This document shows, piece by piece, positions 1 through 11,396 of a stretch of 64,000 bases of DNA. Made by a program: the position numbers and the translations under genes. Every line of letters begins with the position of its first letter. Positions within the stretch are counted from its first letter, which is position 1. Source of the DNA: Dryomyza anilis (taxonomy: Eukaryota; Arthropoda; Insecta; Diptera; Dryomyzidae); NCBI GenBank assembly GCA_951804985.1, contig OX638132.1:92074696-92138695 (forward strand). The letters run 5' to 3'. The notes below the pieces were generated by a model. The model did no database searches. It saw nothing but the letters and a program-made list of their open reading frames with translations, and was not told the origin of the DNA.

Positions 1-1437
1 CTGAATTTTTGAATATTTAAGACGAATTTTTATTTTTAAAGTACTGCTGTATTTTTGAGTACTGCTGTATTTAGAGGCACAATCAAGTGACATACCTTAA
101 AATCATTGCAATAACAACAATAAGTTGCAATAAAAAAAAATTAAACCAAAAATTTCTCAAAGTGAAGAGCACACGTTCGATAAAAGGTGCAAAATAGTAA
201 TTTTTTGGATTTTCAGCGCACATACCGTGAAATAGATTCTATTATATTGTAAATTATGATAAGAAATTATTATTTGATGATCAAATATAACATAATGTAT
301 CAAATATAGTTTGATCCGTTTAAATTTAAATGATATATATAAAGTTACTCTGAAGAAATGGTGATTTTTTGTACAATTATCCAAAAATTCACATTTAAAG
401 TGCTCCTTTATTTTTAATCCGAAGTGCACATTCATGTTACATATCTTAAAATCTTTGTTCTTGTATTATCAGTTCATAAATTAGTTCAAGTTAGTAATTT
501 CTTGAATGCCGCGCTTGACACAGTCGATAATATGTCAGAAAACACGGTCATATTTTGAAATTATGTTTTCTCAATAAAACATGATAGATCAAGATTACTG
601 AATTGTTCTTTTAAATTAACTCGTGGCATAAATTTTGATCACACCTATTGACAACCTAATTACGTTCCAAAATTTATATTGCCTTTCAGGTATTAACCCG
701 GCACCTTTTGGCTCGCAGTCCAACGTACTAACAGTTGAGAAAATGTTACCCAATTACAATAATGTTTAACGTTCTTACTAACTGCTTAAATATGGAAAAC
801 GATATACTTTCGAAGTAAAATTTGATGATGCTTCGATATAGTGTTTTTTTGTTTTGTTTTTGGAGGAGACTTATATCTCCTACTTTTTTTTTTGTAATAC
901 TTAAATCAATCAATTGTTCGAACTAAAAAAATAACAATATTCCTGCTGTTTTGGACAAAAATATAGTAAACTAAAATTAACTGTTGAAATATTTAAAAAT
1001 CAGCTGACAACCTTGGGCGTTGTGCTCACAGTGGATTGCAAGTGCAACAAAAAATTAAAACTTTCGCGGGGACAACTCGCGCTGGCAAAACCTTCGAAGT
1101 TGATATTGGAAATAGTTTAATGCGCTATTTAAAACATGAACTTGTGCTGCAGAATATTTTTCCAATTTTTTTTATTGTTTTTTTTTTTGGCACTGTAACT
1201 TTACAAAAACTATTTTGATGAAGTAATGTTTAGGGATTTCATGATTATCTAAAGACAAACTATGTGCAGGTTTAAAAGCGAAGTGTTAATTGCAGAGTTT
1301 TATAGAAAATTTATACAGATAAAAAAATAAATGTTATAAATGCTGTTAACATTTTTTATATTCTTCATGCTTAACATGTTAATCTAGAATTTTAAATATG
1401 CAATTAGAAAAGTGCTTTCTTTTTGGTTGTTACAAAC
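1..1437. other. Non-coding AT-rich stretch, no gene seen
   Basis: No reading frame here looks like a real protein. It lies upstream of the first visible beat exon, so it is probably intron or 5' flank of that gene. Two short related stretches occur near 75-115 and 420-470 (shared core ACATAYCTTAAAATC), which looks like repeat debris. A SINE fragment at 694-740 is listed separately. Confidence 0.6.
694..740 (-). repeat. SINE head fragment (tRNA-derived)
   Basis: About 45 bases match, in reverse orientation, the tRNA-like head of the SINE copies at 38976-39272 and 50622-50902, including the stretch GGCTCGCAGTCCAACG. It is degenerate and has lost the rest of the element. Confidence 0.6.
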
Positions 1438-1722
1438 CAGGTCGTGTGTTCTCTCGTTCTACTCGGGCGTCAAACCAAGAGAACCCTCGTAGTCCACTCG
1501 GTTCTCAACAGAACCACGCATTATAGAGATAATTCGTTCTTCAGTCGCACGATTCGCTTGTGCGTCCGTTTTTCCCGACATTTTTGATATTGGCAAGTTC
1601 AAAACAAACATTCACCGACACTACTCTATCTTTCCCCCCCCCCCCCCCTCCTTTTAACCTATCATCCCTTCTTACGATCAACACTGTGCTTTGCATGTAT
1701 AGGGGGCATCCCCTGAGCGTTT
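1438..1722 (+). repeat. LINE 3' fragment, copy 1 (reverse transcriptase C-terminus, decayed)
   Basis: This is the 3' end of a non-LTR retrotransposon. One frame reads GRVFSRSTRA, the end of the RT-linked region. After a frameshift it reads NSFFSRTIRL, followed by a deletion of about 17 bases relative to the copy at 34806-35040. The 3' part shares the stop-proximal sequence, a C-tract (lengthened here to about 16 C) and the hairpin-like end around 1702-1720 with the other copies. It has no poly(A) tail and runs directly into a SINE-like segment. It is 5'-truncated and dead. The conserved FF..T...WN.LP motif is typical of Jockey/CR1-type elements; the clade is inferred. Confidence 0.75.
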
Positions 1723-1734
1723 GGAATATCTACT

Positions 1735-1905
1735 AAGATCCACAGCACTCAGACAGACTATATCCATTGTACTGTGAAATCTATTCCCTACAATTTTGTG
1801 GTTAATATCACCACGAGCGCCCATGCCCAAGCCGGGATTCGAACCCGAGACCTTCAGAATGCAAGTCCAGCGCGCTACCTCTGGACTGCTGAGACCGCAT
1901 TGGTG
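1735..1905 (-). repeat. tRNA-derived SINE, second family
   Basis: Reading the minus strand from 1905, the head resembles an elongator-Met-type tRNA: GTAGCGCGCTGG as a box-A region, an anticodon-arm-like stretch, CTGAAGGTC, and a good box B, GGTTCGAATCC (near 1830-1840). No acceptor stem closes, so it is not a functional tRNA. A non-tRNA body continues to about 1735 and abuts the LINE 3' end, suggesting the SINE may have borrowed that LINE tail. Confidence 0.6.
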
Positions 1906-1936
1906 TAGGGTATAACAAATATAGAAGTATAGAGGA

Positions 1937-2150
1937 TTATAATAGTTCGCCGCGAAAGAGTTGTCCCGGAAAAATATTCTGAGTAAAATTATGGAGAAAT
2001 ATTCTGCAGAAATCATTTATTTCTGGGAAGAAATGTCTCTGTGAAAAAATATCTCTGGGAAACGTTATTTCGGATAAGAATTCTCTGGTGAAAAATAGTC
2101 TGGGAAGAAATTGTCCGGAGATGAATTGTCTTTGGGTAAAATTATTTAAG
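1937..2150. repeat. Degenerate 15-16-bp tandem array
   Basis: Imperfect units such as TCTGGGAAGAAATTG and TCCGGAGATGAATTG follow each other in a 15-16-base register. Related arrays occur at 14945-15065, 38495-38620, 38740-38975, 39455-39650, 40140-40440, 60185-60380 and 61690-61830. Confidence 0.65.
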
Positions 2151-2293
2151 AAAATCATATTTTTTGTAAGTAAATTTTTAACTCGATTGTTTGAAGCCCG
2201 AACTTCTTCAGTAAGATAAAAAAAAATTCTCTTAACGTGTTGCTTTACTCTTCAGTGATTAGTAAAGTGGTCTTCAGTTACACGTTTTCAATC

Positions 2294-2805
2294 ACATATC
2301 GTCACTGTCATGCCAAAGGGGCGAATCTTTTCGTTTTATTTTTTGCTATAACTCTTTAATAATACTAGATAAAATAGTGATGTAAAGGCAATTATTGTTT
2401 GTTTTCAAAGCACCTATCGGATTGCATTATTAATTAAAAATATTTTGCCAAAAAAAAAATTCCTTACAAATGGCAAATTAATGTTTGGCAAAATATTTTA
2501 ATTAATGATGCAGATCGATAGGTGCTTTGAAAATAAACAATAACTGCCTTTACAACAATATTTTATCTTATCCCAAAAAAAGTTATGGCGAAAAACCAAA
2601 AATATTCGCCCTTTTGGCATGACAAGATTTTCAATTTTTCAAATTCATCCTTTTGGTTTTGTCATTTGTGGCTAGAAATATGCAACAAAATGACACCCGA
2701 TTTTGGCACAGCATACTTGAGGATAAACTACATTCAAAAATATAAAGAAACGCAAATGTCAAAAATTGCACATTCACCCCTTTGGCTGATAGTGACGATA
2801 TCAAA
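2294..2805. repeat. Foldback (palindromic) MITE-like element
   Basis: Arms of roughly 150 bases (2297-2460 and 2475-2627) are inverted copies of each other, sharing AGCACCTATCGG / CGATAGGTGCT and GCCAAAGGGGCGAAT / ATTCGCCCTTTTGGC. The outer end ATATCGTCACT...CCAAAGGGG recurs inverted again at 2773-2803. No transposase is present. Confidence 0.75.
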
Positions 2806-3730
2806 TTTATGATGAACTCATAAAATTGATGTCATGATTAATATTATGAATTGATCCTTAAATATTCAATATAATGAATAAATTTTTCTCTGTGATCAAA
2901 TTCAGTGCTATATCGAATACGACGAACGCCTACTCAAAGTGCGTGCGTGAAACATAATATGTGCCCTTGACGTTCGCGGGCTCGTGCTTGAAGCACATGT
3001 GCACCACGCGCGTATGGTTGCCACCATTTTAACAAAAGCCAAATACAGTAAAAATAAATTAAATTTTACGCCTCGAATACAGCGCATCTGCATAAGTTAA
3101 ATTCTCGGCGCGCATATTTTTATTATTATCCTTATTGGCAGCGCTTTATTGCGTTGACGGCGTCGATATTTTTATTATTATTTTTTTTTTGTCGCACAAA
3201 TTATGTCCGTCTGCTGATTTATTCACTTAATACAGCCGCAACCGTGCCACATAATTGCCATGTTGTTGCAACAACGCAAATAATTGTGCGGCACGCAGTA
3301 TTAATCAATTTTTAATATTCGCAGTTTCATTATTTTATGATAATGTGATTATTATCAAAATGCGATATTTTTTCTGTTTTACCAACTGCGGGTGCCATTC
3401 AGAATTGCAGCAGCCGTCGATGACGCTGTCAGTTGCCCGTGCCTGTTCTTTGAGCGGCAACAAAATGTCCTTAATTATGTGTCAGCGGCACGCACATGCA
3501 TTAGCGTGCCGTGACGTGACGTGACGGGCGTGGCTGATAATTAAGTCACGCTTGCAAAAAATAAAATAAAAATTAAACCGTGAGACGTGCGCAACTTTTA
3601 TTTGCACCGTTGCCGAGTGACATAAATTTACATGTTTCATTGTTTTTTTGTTTTTTTTGTATCATTTACTTTATTCACTCTTTCACACTTTATAAATTTC
3701 TCATTCCTTTTTCTGTCTTGCCACTTGCAG
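2806..3730. other. Presumed beat intron, no gene seen
   Basis: There is no convincing exon. GC-rich patches (2930-3020, 3390-3530) alternate with T-rich tracts. The last 50 bases form a polypyrimidine tract ending in the splice acceptor TTGCCACTTGCAG of the exon at 3731. Confidence 0.5.
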
Positions 3731-3822
3731 CACTCTGCCTCAAGGACCTGAAGATCTTTGTGCCAGAAGCCGTCATCATGGGTAATGCCGCCACCTTATC
3801 CTGCCAATATGACCTGGAACAG
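3731..3822 (+). CDS. beat-III: Beaten path (Beat) family Ig protein, probable beat-III subgroup: first exon in the window
   Basis: Beat proteins are neuronal cell-surface or secreted immunoglobulin-superfamily proteins that guide axons, several by binding Sidestep-family receptors. This gene has four visible exons: 3731-3822, 3955-4065, 30776-31045 and 31286-31735, giving about 306 residues with matching phases. This 92-bp exon begins with two bases of a split codon after the acceptor CACTTGCAG and then reads LCLKDLKIFVPEAVIMGNAA, followed by TLSCQYDLEQ. The Cys of TLSC is the first Cys of Ig domain 1. The donor is CAG|GTAATG, phase 0. The preceding exon (initiator Met, signal peptide) is not recognisable in the window. 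An in-frame ATG at 3580 would read straight through the polypyrimidine acceptor and is rejected. The wording KDLKIFVPEAV...GNAATLSCQYDLEQ matches the beat-III group as I remember it. Family 0.95; subgroup about 0.65; which paralogue is unknown. Confidence 0.9.
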
Positions 3823-3954
3823 GTAATGCTTACATTGCTTACATTTCCGTCGTATGTTTTCGTCTCTCACGCGGCGCGACGTCGCACCGACTATTGCACC
3901 GAATAATTAAAATAATTGCGCTGTAATTCCTCACTAATCCGTCCACTTTTTCAG

Positions 3955-4065
3955 GCTGCCCTCTACTCGGTGCGCTGGTACTTTGGCTCGGAGGAATTCT
4001 ACCGTTACGTGCCGAAGGAGTCGCCGCCTACGCTCGTTTTTCCCGTGTCCGGAATAAATGTCGAT
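3955..4065 (+). CDS. beat-III: Beat family Ig protein, second visible exon (middle of Ig domain 1)
   Basis: This 111-bp, 37-codon, phase 0-0 exon lies between acceptor CCACTTTTTCAG and donor GTCGAT|GTAAGT. It encodes AALYSVRWYFGSEEFYRYVP, then KESPPTLVFPVSGINVD. The Trp of VRWYF is the core Ig-fold tryptophan, and the following EFYRYVPKE stretch is a Beat-family signature. The preceding intron is only 132 bp, whereas the next is about 26.7 kb. Joining this exon to the one at 30776 restores GINVD-LTNSDATS, as expected for the family, so the long intron is real rather than an assembly gap between unrelated genes. Confidence 0.92.
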
Positions 4066-4554
4066 GTAAGTGTTACCATTACCGTGTTGTGTTTAAAACA
4101 GGCCGTGAGTGGGTTGTTGGCCGACGCTTCGGCAGTGCCATCGGCGATTAATTGCTCTCCTCTCAAATGGTCCATAAATCACACGAAGGAATTTAGGTTG
4201 AAGTGCGCGAAACAAATGCAGGACCATTTCGGAGACAGGTGGACAGGCGTACGAACGAAAAAACGAACGAACGGAGAGACAGACAGTCAGAAACATATGG
4301 CAGATTTTAAAGCACTGACGACAGGTTTCGGGTTGTATTTTAACTTGATACTTGAACAAAATAACCAGAATTCCTGTGATAAAGACCATTAAAATGCTTT
4401 TATTAAAGGATTTTAACTGCATTGATTAGCTGAACGACCATTTTATGAAATTCCAATTAAAAACGATTTAAAGTTTATCAGTTAAACTTCTTTCTTTTTC
4501 ATTGTTATAATTTCAGATTGAAGAAATATTTTGTATATAAAATAAATAATAATT

Positions 4555-4800
4555 TAATTAATATAAAAAATAACAAGAACGGATTTGCAAGACCAAGACA
4601 AGACTAAAACCTTTTGGAACACCGGTTCCATAATAGTGGTTCCGATTCCGATTTCAACCAAAAATATAGAATGGTTCCGGTTACACGCATTTTTTTAGTA
4701 ACGATTCCGAAAACATTTTTTTGTGGTCCCTGAATTTTTCTTATATAGTGTGCAAGACTTTTGCAACAAGATGCAAGAACAAGAATCAAATGATGTGTTG
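4555..4800. repeat. Degenerate hAT-like terminal debris
   Basis: Subterminal-style motifs TTGCAAGACCAAGACAAG (near 4580) and GATGCAAGAACAAG (near 4770) resemble the ends of the element at 62130-63744. Between them lies a separate inverted set of GGTTCCG / CGGAACC motifs (4620-4710). It looks like one decayed element with another inserted; boundaries are not readable. Confidence 0.35.
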
Positions 4801-4809
4801 CTCATATTT

Positions 4810-5620
4810 AAAAAAAAATCTTCAATATGATGAATTTATTCATAAATATTATGAATTTTTTCACCAACTACCAGATCATCATATTGATACCACCGTTCAT
4901 TAAATGACATATTAATGAATGCATTCATTATATATATGAACAAAATATTCAATACAATGAATTGGAATTGTCATATTGATGAATTTGTTCATAATATGTT
5001 TTCAAATTTTTTTTTTCTTTATAAAATAATTCGAAAAAAATTGTTGTAAAAATATTATTTAAAAAAAATTTAAAAAAATTATCCGAAAAAAATTATTGAA
5101 CAATTTGTTTTGAAAAAAAAAAAAATTCGAAAAAAAAATGTTTTTGAAAAATTTAATTTTTAGAAAAAAAAAAATTGTTCGAAAAAAAAATTTGTTCAAA
5201 AAAAAATTTATTCGAAAAAAAAAAAAAATTCGAAAAAAAAAATTGTTCGAAAAAAATTTTTTGTTCGAAAAAACATTTTTTTTAAAAACAATTTTTTTGT
5301 TTTTACAAAAATATATTTTTTATAAATATAACTTTTTATTAGCAAACAATGAACGAAAAAAAATATTTTTATAGAAATTTGAAGAACTAATATGTTGTAT
5401 TTTATATTTTGGTTCATTATATGATGAAACGTATTCTTCACATACAGTTCATCATATTGAAGAACACTTTTTCGACAGTTACCAAGCGTTCTTCATATTT
5501 ATGATAGCATTCATAACATTGATGGCGTTAGTCATTAATATTATGAATGGCTCTTCAATACAATGAATCATGGTTTGAAGAACGGAATTCATCAATATGA
5601 TGTACTTTTTTTTCTGTGCA
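4810..5620 (+). repeat. ATGATGAA-rich MITE family, copy 1
   Basis: This AT-rich non-autonomous element shares long ends with the copies at 33255-34347 and 51005-51600. The left part contains ACCACCGTTCATTAAATGAC (4890-4910). The right part contains TTTTTCGACAGTTACCAA (5467-5485) and ends in TTTTTTTTCTGTG. Many copies of a TTCATCAATATGATGAA-type palindrome occur throughout. The centre (5020-5290) is a degenerate TTCGAAAAAAAAATTG tandem array that differs in length between copies. Confidence 0.75.
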
Positions 5621-5734
5621 CAACAAAAAAGCATAAGTACCGTCAAAACAAAACACAAAGAAAACGTAGTTGTAGTGAAGAGTTCTACAATGATGTACAC
5701 ACAAAAAAATAATACCAAAAATTTCACGGACAAC

Positions 5735-6125
5735 CAGTATTCATCATATTGATGATTTCATTCATTGAACTAAAATCGTATTTTTTCAATGTTTTTCACT
5801 TTTAATATTTTTTATAACATTAAATTTCAAAAAAAAATTGTCTCCATTTACACATTTATGTATTTATAATTCTTATAAGATTTATGGTATTTAAATTAAT
5901 GTGGTTTGATGAGCAAAATTCATCAATATGATGTACATTATTCATTAATATGATGAAATGAAGTCTTCGCATAATTGGCAATTACATATTATAACTCGTA
6001 TAAGAATTATAAATACATAAATGTGTATATGTAGATAAATTTGAGTTTGAAATTTGATGTTAAAAAAAATATTGTAAATGAAAAACATTTAAAAAATACG
6101 ATTTTATTTCAATGAATGAACAACA
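5735..6125. repeat. Foldback element with about 120-bp arms
   Basis: The sequence 5755-5880 recurs inverted at 5995-6122, sharing ACACATTTATGTATTTATAA / TTATAAATACATAAATGTG and a TAAAATCGTATTTTTT end. Internal TTCATCAATATGATG motifs link it to the neighbouring MITE family. Confidence 0.7.
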
Positions 6126-6329
6126 TTTTTTTCATTATTTAATATTTTTGATGTTGTTTTCAATGTTTTTGTCTTCTTATTCTATTCTCGTTGCGCTCAC
6201 TCACTGCACTCACTGTATTCGGGGCATGTTCGCGACAGTAGTCTCATTTGGTTTTGTTTTTCAAAATATTGAATGTTTTAAAAATTGTCTTGACACTACT
6301 TACTTGACACCAATAAAACAAATACTGCA

Positions 6330-6465
6330 GTGAGGTGAAATCGCTAGAGAGACTTCACTAAAATACTCTCGACTGTCATTGTAAAAAGAATTCAATATTG
6401 TAAAGTGCAGCAGTGCATATTTTGCAGGGCGAACTTCAAATACATTTGTGCAGATGTCTAATGAA
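6330..6465 (+). repeat. Dispersed repeat, copy matching the right edge of the window
   Basis: This stretch matches the reverse complement of 63868-64000 over about 130 bases, including AGAGAGACTTCACT, GTGCATATT and GAACTTCAAATRCATTTGT. It is non-coding; family unknown. Confidence 0.7.
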
Positions 6466-6999
6466 CAATTAACTTTTAGTGTATAGTATTAAAGAGTGAA
6501 TACAATTCAAATTTTACCAAATTATTATGAAATTTTAACTATTTGCTGTGTAATTAGAGTTTCCCCTAATGAAAACCCTTTTTGAACGCATCCTGTCGTT
6601 CGCTCATTGTACGAACGGCACGTATTTTGCATGCCTGTCAAAGCCTTTGACAGTTGCGGTTTGTACAGCTGTCACCGATACGCTCTATCTGACCCGAGAC
6701 CTTCTTCCACCTATCAGCGAATTAAATTCAGATTAGTAAATAATTTATCAACCTACAATTTCATACTAATTAATTGAATGCAACCATTGGCATCCGAACG
6801 AAATTAGGCTTTATCCGATTAATATTTCCATCCGATGCGTCATCGATTATTTGATTGCATGCTATTTTACAACCCAATTCGGTACAAGAGCACCACCTTC
6901 ACCGCGGCGGCGGCGGTGATATTCGGCGCCACGTATTTCGAATAATTAGGTGCCTTCATTAACGCAACAATCAGTGCTCAGTGGAACAGAATTGCCATG

Positions 7000-7095
7000 G
7001 ACAACATCATTCGCGTCATCACCAACATCATGCCTTCATTATCATTAGCCCCATCATCAGCATCATCACTATCACCATCATCAACTCCAATTACA
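7000..7095. repeat. CAT-type trinucleotide microsatellite
   Basis: Imperfect CATCAT/CAC repeats, for example CCATCATCAGCATCATCAC. They would encode His/Ile runs, but no real gene is seen around them. Confidence 0.8.
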
Positions 7096-7799
7096 TGGCT
7101 TTGTTAGTCACAAACAACAAATACTTGTTTGCAGAATCGAATTCCAAATGTATTGGTGCGCAAAAAATTATATTCTTCGGTACATCATTAAAACAAAATG
7201 AAAGAGTACAAAAAGAAGAAACACAAAACATTGAAATAATTTTTCAAAAAAAAATCTCTTTCATAAACAAATTGCTGCCTCCGTCCGTCTAGTTGTTTGT
7301 ACAATAATTGCTGTAGAAATTTAAACACCGTACAAAATGTAAAAATATCAAAAATCTACAAAACAAAAATTCACATTTTTATTTCATTTTTTTTTTTTTT
7401 GTTCGATTTATTGTAAGGGGCACTAATAATGACTAATTGATTAAGTTTGCCACTCATTACGTTATTCGCAGCATATTGCATTGGGTTTCAAAGAGGTTTT
7501 TGATTTTTATCTGCCTGACTGAACGCATTTCTAGGCATTGTAGAACTTTTAAACTAATTAGCGGTTTAGAAAAATCGCCAATAATTAGTGAACGAGACCT
7601 CGACCCCTTTTTACAATCAATTTTAAAATTTAATAATGTTAAGAAATTTAATTTGTGCTCTGAGTTGAAAAGAAGGACTTATGATTGATGTAAAGTTGTG
7701 TAGATTTTTTTTGAAATATTCATATATAATTGTACATATAATTTGTATATTTATAGTACATTGTTGAATTGTAATCAGTAATAATATAATATATTGATA

Positions 7800-8260
7800 C
7801 ACGCTGCAAAAAAAGTGACTCTGCCAAACATAATTTTGCTGGAATCAACATGTATGTGTGTAATTTTATGTAAACATAATATATAATTGACTGATAAATC
7901 ATTTGCAAACAGGGTTGTATTGAGACTTGAACAGTGTTTTAATGAGCTCTGATTTACATTATGATTTCACAGAGACATTTTGGAGTTGCCCCTTAAAATG
8001 GGGTATGTTCTAATAGAAACATAATTCAAACAAAATAAATATTTGAAGTGAAACATAAATATGTTCAAAATAAAACCTGATTTGAAACGACCTGAGTATA
8101 AATATGTTTCCAGAAAAACATATCAGTTGTTTCAGTTCAAAAAATAGTATGTTTGCATAAAAACATATAAATATGTATTTTTGGAAAGAAATCCTGAAAA
8201 TAGAATATGTAAAAAAGTATGTTTTATATAAAATACATTAAAATGCACAGTAGAAATTTC
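7800..8260. repeat. AACATAAATATGTTT-rich element, end fragment
   Basis: Starts ACGCTGCAAAAAAAGTG, then CTGCCAAACATAATTTTGC, which is the inverted form of the right end of the element at 60488-61484 (GCAAAATTATGTTTGGGAGA). The body contains many palindromic ACATAAATATGTTT motifs. Confidence 0.6.
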
Positions 8261-8477
8261 TAATATTCGAATTCATATAATATAATAATAATAAAATAAA
8301 TAATTGGTAGCATAGGCAAAGAATTCGCGTAGGTTGTTGTAAAAAAAAATGCCGAGTTCTGTTTGAAAATTGAAGCACTGATTTTTTGGTTGTGGTTTTT
8401 TTGATGAAAAATCCGCGTCACAATCTTTTTAGAAAAACATTCAGGAACAATTAAATTATATACTGCATTTTTATAAA

Positions 8478-9043
8478 CAAAGTGATATATAGGTCACCAG
8501 GGTATACGAATCCTGAAAATAACTACAAACTAGAATCGCTGAAGAATTTCCATTCATTTGATACCCATATTTAAAAATGGGTAGGTGTACCGAATTTCGA
8601 TTTTTTGTAACCACAAGTCGTTTCGCCGCAAAACATTATTTTCATGTACTTGAGCATGAGTCAATATATATTTGACCAAAAAAAGTTTACCTAAGCACGT
8701 ATACAGTAATATTGATCTGTAGATATTCATTTTATATGAGACATTTGAACATAACTGGTCAATTCTCAGGTCACAATAGACCGATCATGCCAATTTTCTT
8801 GATATATGAGTAATCTAAATCTAAAGTTTCATTGCTCTAGCTCTTCAACTTTTTCTGTAATCGTGATTTCAACAGACAGACAGAAGGACAGACGAACAGA
8901 CAGACGGACATCGCTAAATCGACTCAAGAGGTCATGCTGATCAAGAATATATGTACTTTTCCATACCGGAGATGCTTCCTTCTGGGTGTTAGAAACGGCG
9001 TACCAAACTGAATATACCCTTTCAATCTTAATGTAGGGTATAA
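8478..9043 (+). mobile_element. Helentron/DINE-1 (mini-me)-like element, copy A, truncated at one end
   Basis: The order is: AGGTCACCAGGGTATACG, CAACAGACAGACAG with a GACA/GACG microsatellite, AAATCGACTCAAGAGGTCAT, CTTCCTTCTGGGTGTTAGAA and a terminal TGTAGGGTATAA. The (GTCY)n tract beside a conserved core, with TATACCC at the end, is the architecture of dipteran mini-me/DINE-1 elements. Orientation is arbitrary. The roughly 170-base end containing the hairpin seen in copies B and C is missing. The copy preserves the intact site used to date the nested insertion in copy C (see 37169-37912). Confidence 0.75.
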
Positions 9044-10439
9044 ATATTCTGATTTGTTACGGTAATGTATATCTTTAAAAGCATTTATCTCAATACTCAA
9101 CTTTTTCCATTCTATACATGTAGTTATAATGTTTAACAAACATAGATCATGTTATGTATAAAATTTTAATAGTTATATTCTGGCAAAAATCAGTCGAAGT
9201 ACAAATTTGAGAAATATAGAACCAATTAATTTGTATAATACAGAGACAAAGCCTCCTCGCTACTGTAGAAAATATATAACTTTTTTGTGCATTATTTATT
9301 CGTATTCGCTAAAACGTAAATTATTCTAAAAGTTGCTATTTTCAATTCGTATTATTTATACAATTGCATTTTTATTATTCATACTAGAAAATTGTCTAAA
9401 ATCCTACAATTTATTTGAAATTTTACTAAGTTTCCATTCGAATACTCAAACATATGGTATTGTCAAAGAAATACACATATTAATGAGCAATTCTAAAATG
9501 AATAATTTCTTTGAATTATTAAAATTAAAAATAAACAACCTTGTTATGCTATGCTCACAAACAGATCCATCAATCAAATCTGTAAAAATGTAACATTTGA
9601 ACCACACAAAAAAAAATCTTTGCCATTGAATATAAAACGCAATAACGAAATATTGATGTATTCATATTTATCTTTTATACACAAATACGTTTTTTTTTAT
9701 TTAACATAATATTAATTATTTGCTTATGCAGAAATAATGAATATATTTATATTTTTATCCATAATTGTTATTCAATATAATAACGTCTGTGGTCGATAAA
9801 TTTACAACGGTTTTGTCAACGTATACAGCTTAATAAATATCGTATACTGCGCGCGAAATGCAAATTAATTAAAAAAAATATTTAATAGCACTTTAATGCG
9901 ACTGCTGAAAAAGGGAAAATATCCTTTTTTTGATCGGGCACAAAGATATCTAATAAACGAAGATAGCTCAAAATAAAACAAAAAGGTACAAAAGGTGAGA
10001 ACGCATAAAAGCTTATTTTGCCAAAGAGGATGGAAGCTGTGCAATAAGTAATATTGAATTTCTTTTTTTTTTTCGTCGTTTTTACTGCTTTTTTCCGCTG
10101 CATTTTAAGTGCTACTAATTGCAGAAGACACTGAGCTCTGAGCTAATAATTAGCAGTAGCCAAAGAATTGATGATGTTCAACGCACGGGTTGTCATTCGA
10201 TACGCTCAAAGATAGCGGCACTCGCCATGCAATATCCAATAACTTTGGGTTTTCCGGTCACTGATTTAATTAGAATTGATATTGGAATAAAATTGAGTTA
10301 TTCCGGGGAGGCTGACGACAGCTAGGCAGGAAGGAAGCACAAGAAATTGCAATTAGTCGTGGGAGTTACGAAATGCAAAATAAAAAACGTATTTAAATGT
10401 TATTTTAGTTGCAATGTGTGGCTCAAAGAGTTTTCCGTT

Positions 10440-11130
10440 TAATTGCATTTGAGAAAACGCGCGTGTTCGTCCGCCTCAGGATATGCAGCGTTTAATGTAC
10501 AATAAACCGCCGCAACGCGCACCGCCGGAAGTGCGTTGTTATGCATTTGCAAATGTATTTATATATGGATAATTATAATTTTAATTAGATCGCAATTTGC
10601 GTGCCGCAGTCAAACAAGTATTTGTTGTCGTCATGCTGCCGTCCCTCGTTCTTCGTGCTGCCCGCGGCGATATGACAATGACGTCGAGGGTCTGTCAGAA
10701 ATCTACATTGCCAACATCACCCTCTTTAATCGAATAATGAAAGTCCACAAACCTCCCCCTCCCCTCGAAAGAAACCCATTTGCCGCACACAAATCCAGAT
10801 GCCTATACAAGTGGTTTGCATGCTGGGTTGCATTGCATATGTTGCATTCATTTGTTCGTTTGCTGGGCTATGCTACTTGGCGCTGCATTGAAGTGTGTTG
10901 TTGTGTCGCGTCTGCAGTTGACATCCGCTCGTGCTACACTGCACTGCACTTCGTTGCGCTGTGGCGCTATGCAATGCGCGTCAAGTGCTCCTGGCTGCCA
11001 CTCGGCAGTTATTGGAATGCAAATGTATGCATGCAAAAACAAAAAAAAAATAAAGAACGAACAACGTCAGCTCTCCAGTGTCCGCTCTCCGCATCGCACA
11101 ATGCGATGCCGCCCACTTTTCACAAATGAG
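10440..11130. other. GC-richer island inside the beat intron
   Basis: Base composition rises well above the surrounding intron, and several frames stay open by chance (up to 197 codons). The translations are Cys/Trp/His-rich with no family resemblance and overlap on both strands. It could be an enhancer or conserved non-coding element. No gene is called. Confidence 0.3.
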
Positions 11131-11396
11131 ATTTTTGATCCGCTTACACGACTCATTCTCCCTGTTGACAGACACAAGATCGAGAAATACAGCTGCCAAG
11201 TTGTTTTTTCTGGAAATTACTTTTTGAAAAGCATAATAAAAACCAATAGGAAATAAAGGTGAGGTCACATGGGAAATTTTTAGATAGGAAGATTTTGAAT
11301 CTTAAGAAAGTCTATCAGCGCCCATCATTTGAAACTAATTCCGTCATTTCAGGAATTTTAATTATGGATGATTGAAGACACAGCACTATATGTATA

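Noticed and set aside
3580..3906. ATG-initiated frame reading into the first beat exon, with a hydrophobic N-terminus
   Set aside because: It reads straight through the polypyrimidine tract and acceptor TTGCCACTTGCAG and past the donor GTAATG. Splicing explains the exon better.
5138..5374. Lys/Phe-rich frames in A/T arrays (also 33409-33795, 51405-51780)
   Set aside because: Low-complexity TTCGAAAAAAAA arrays inside MITEs.
10536..11129. 197-codon plus-strand frame
   Set aside because: Cys/Trp-rich translation without known domains. Two other frames overlap it, and composition rather than selection explains the lack of stops.
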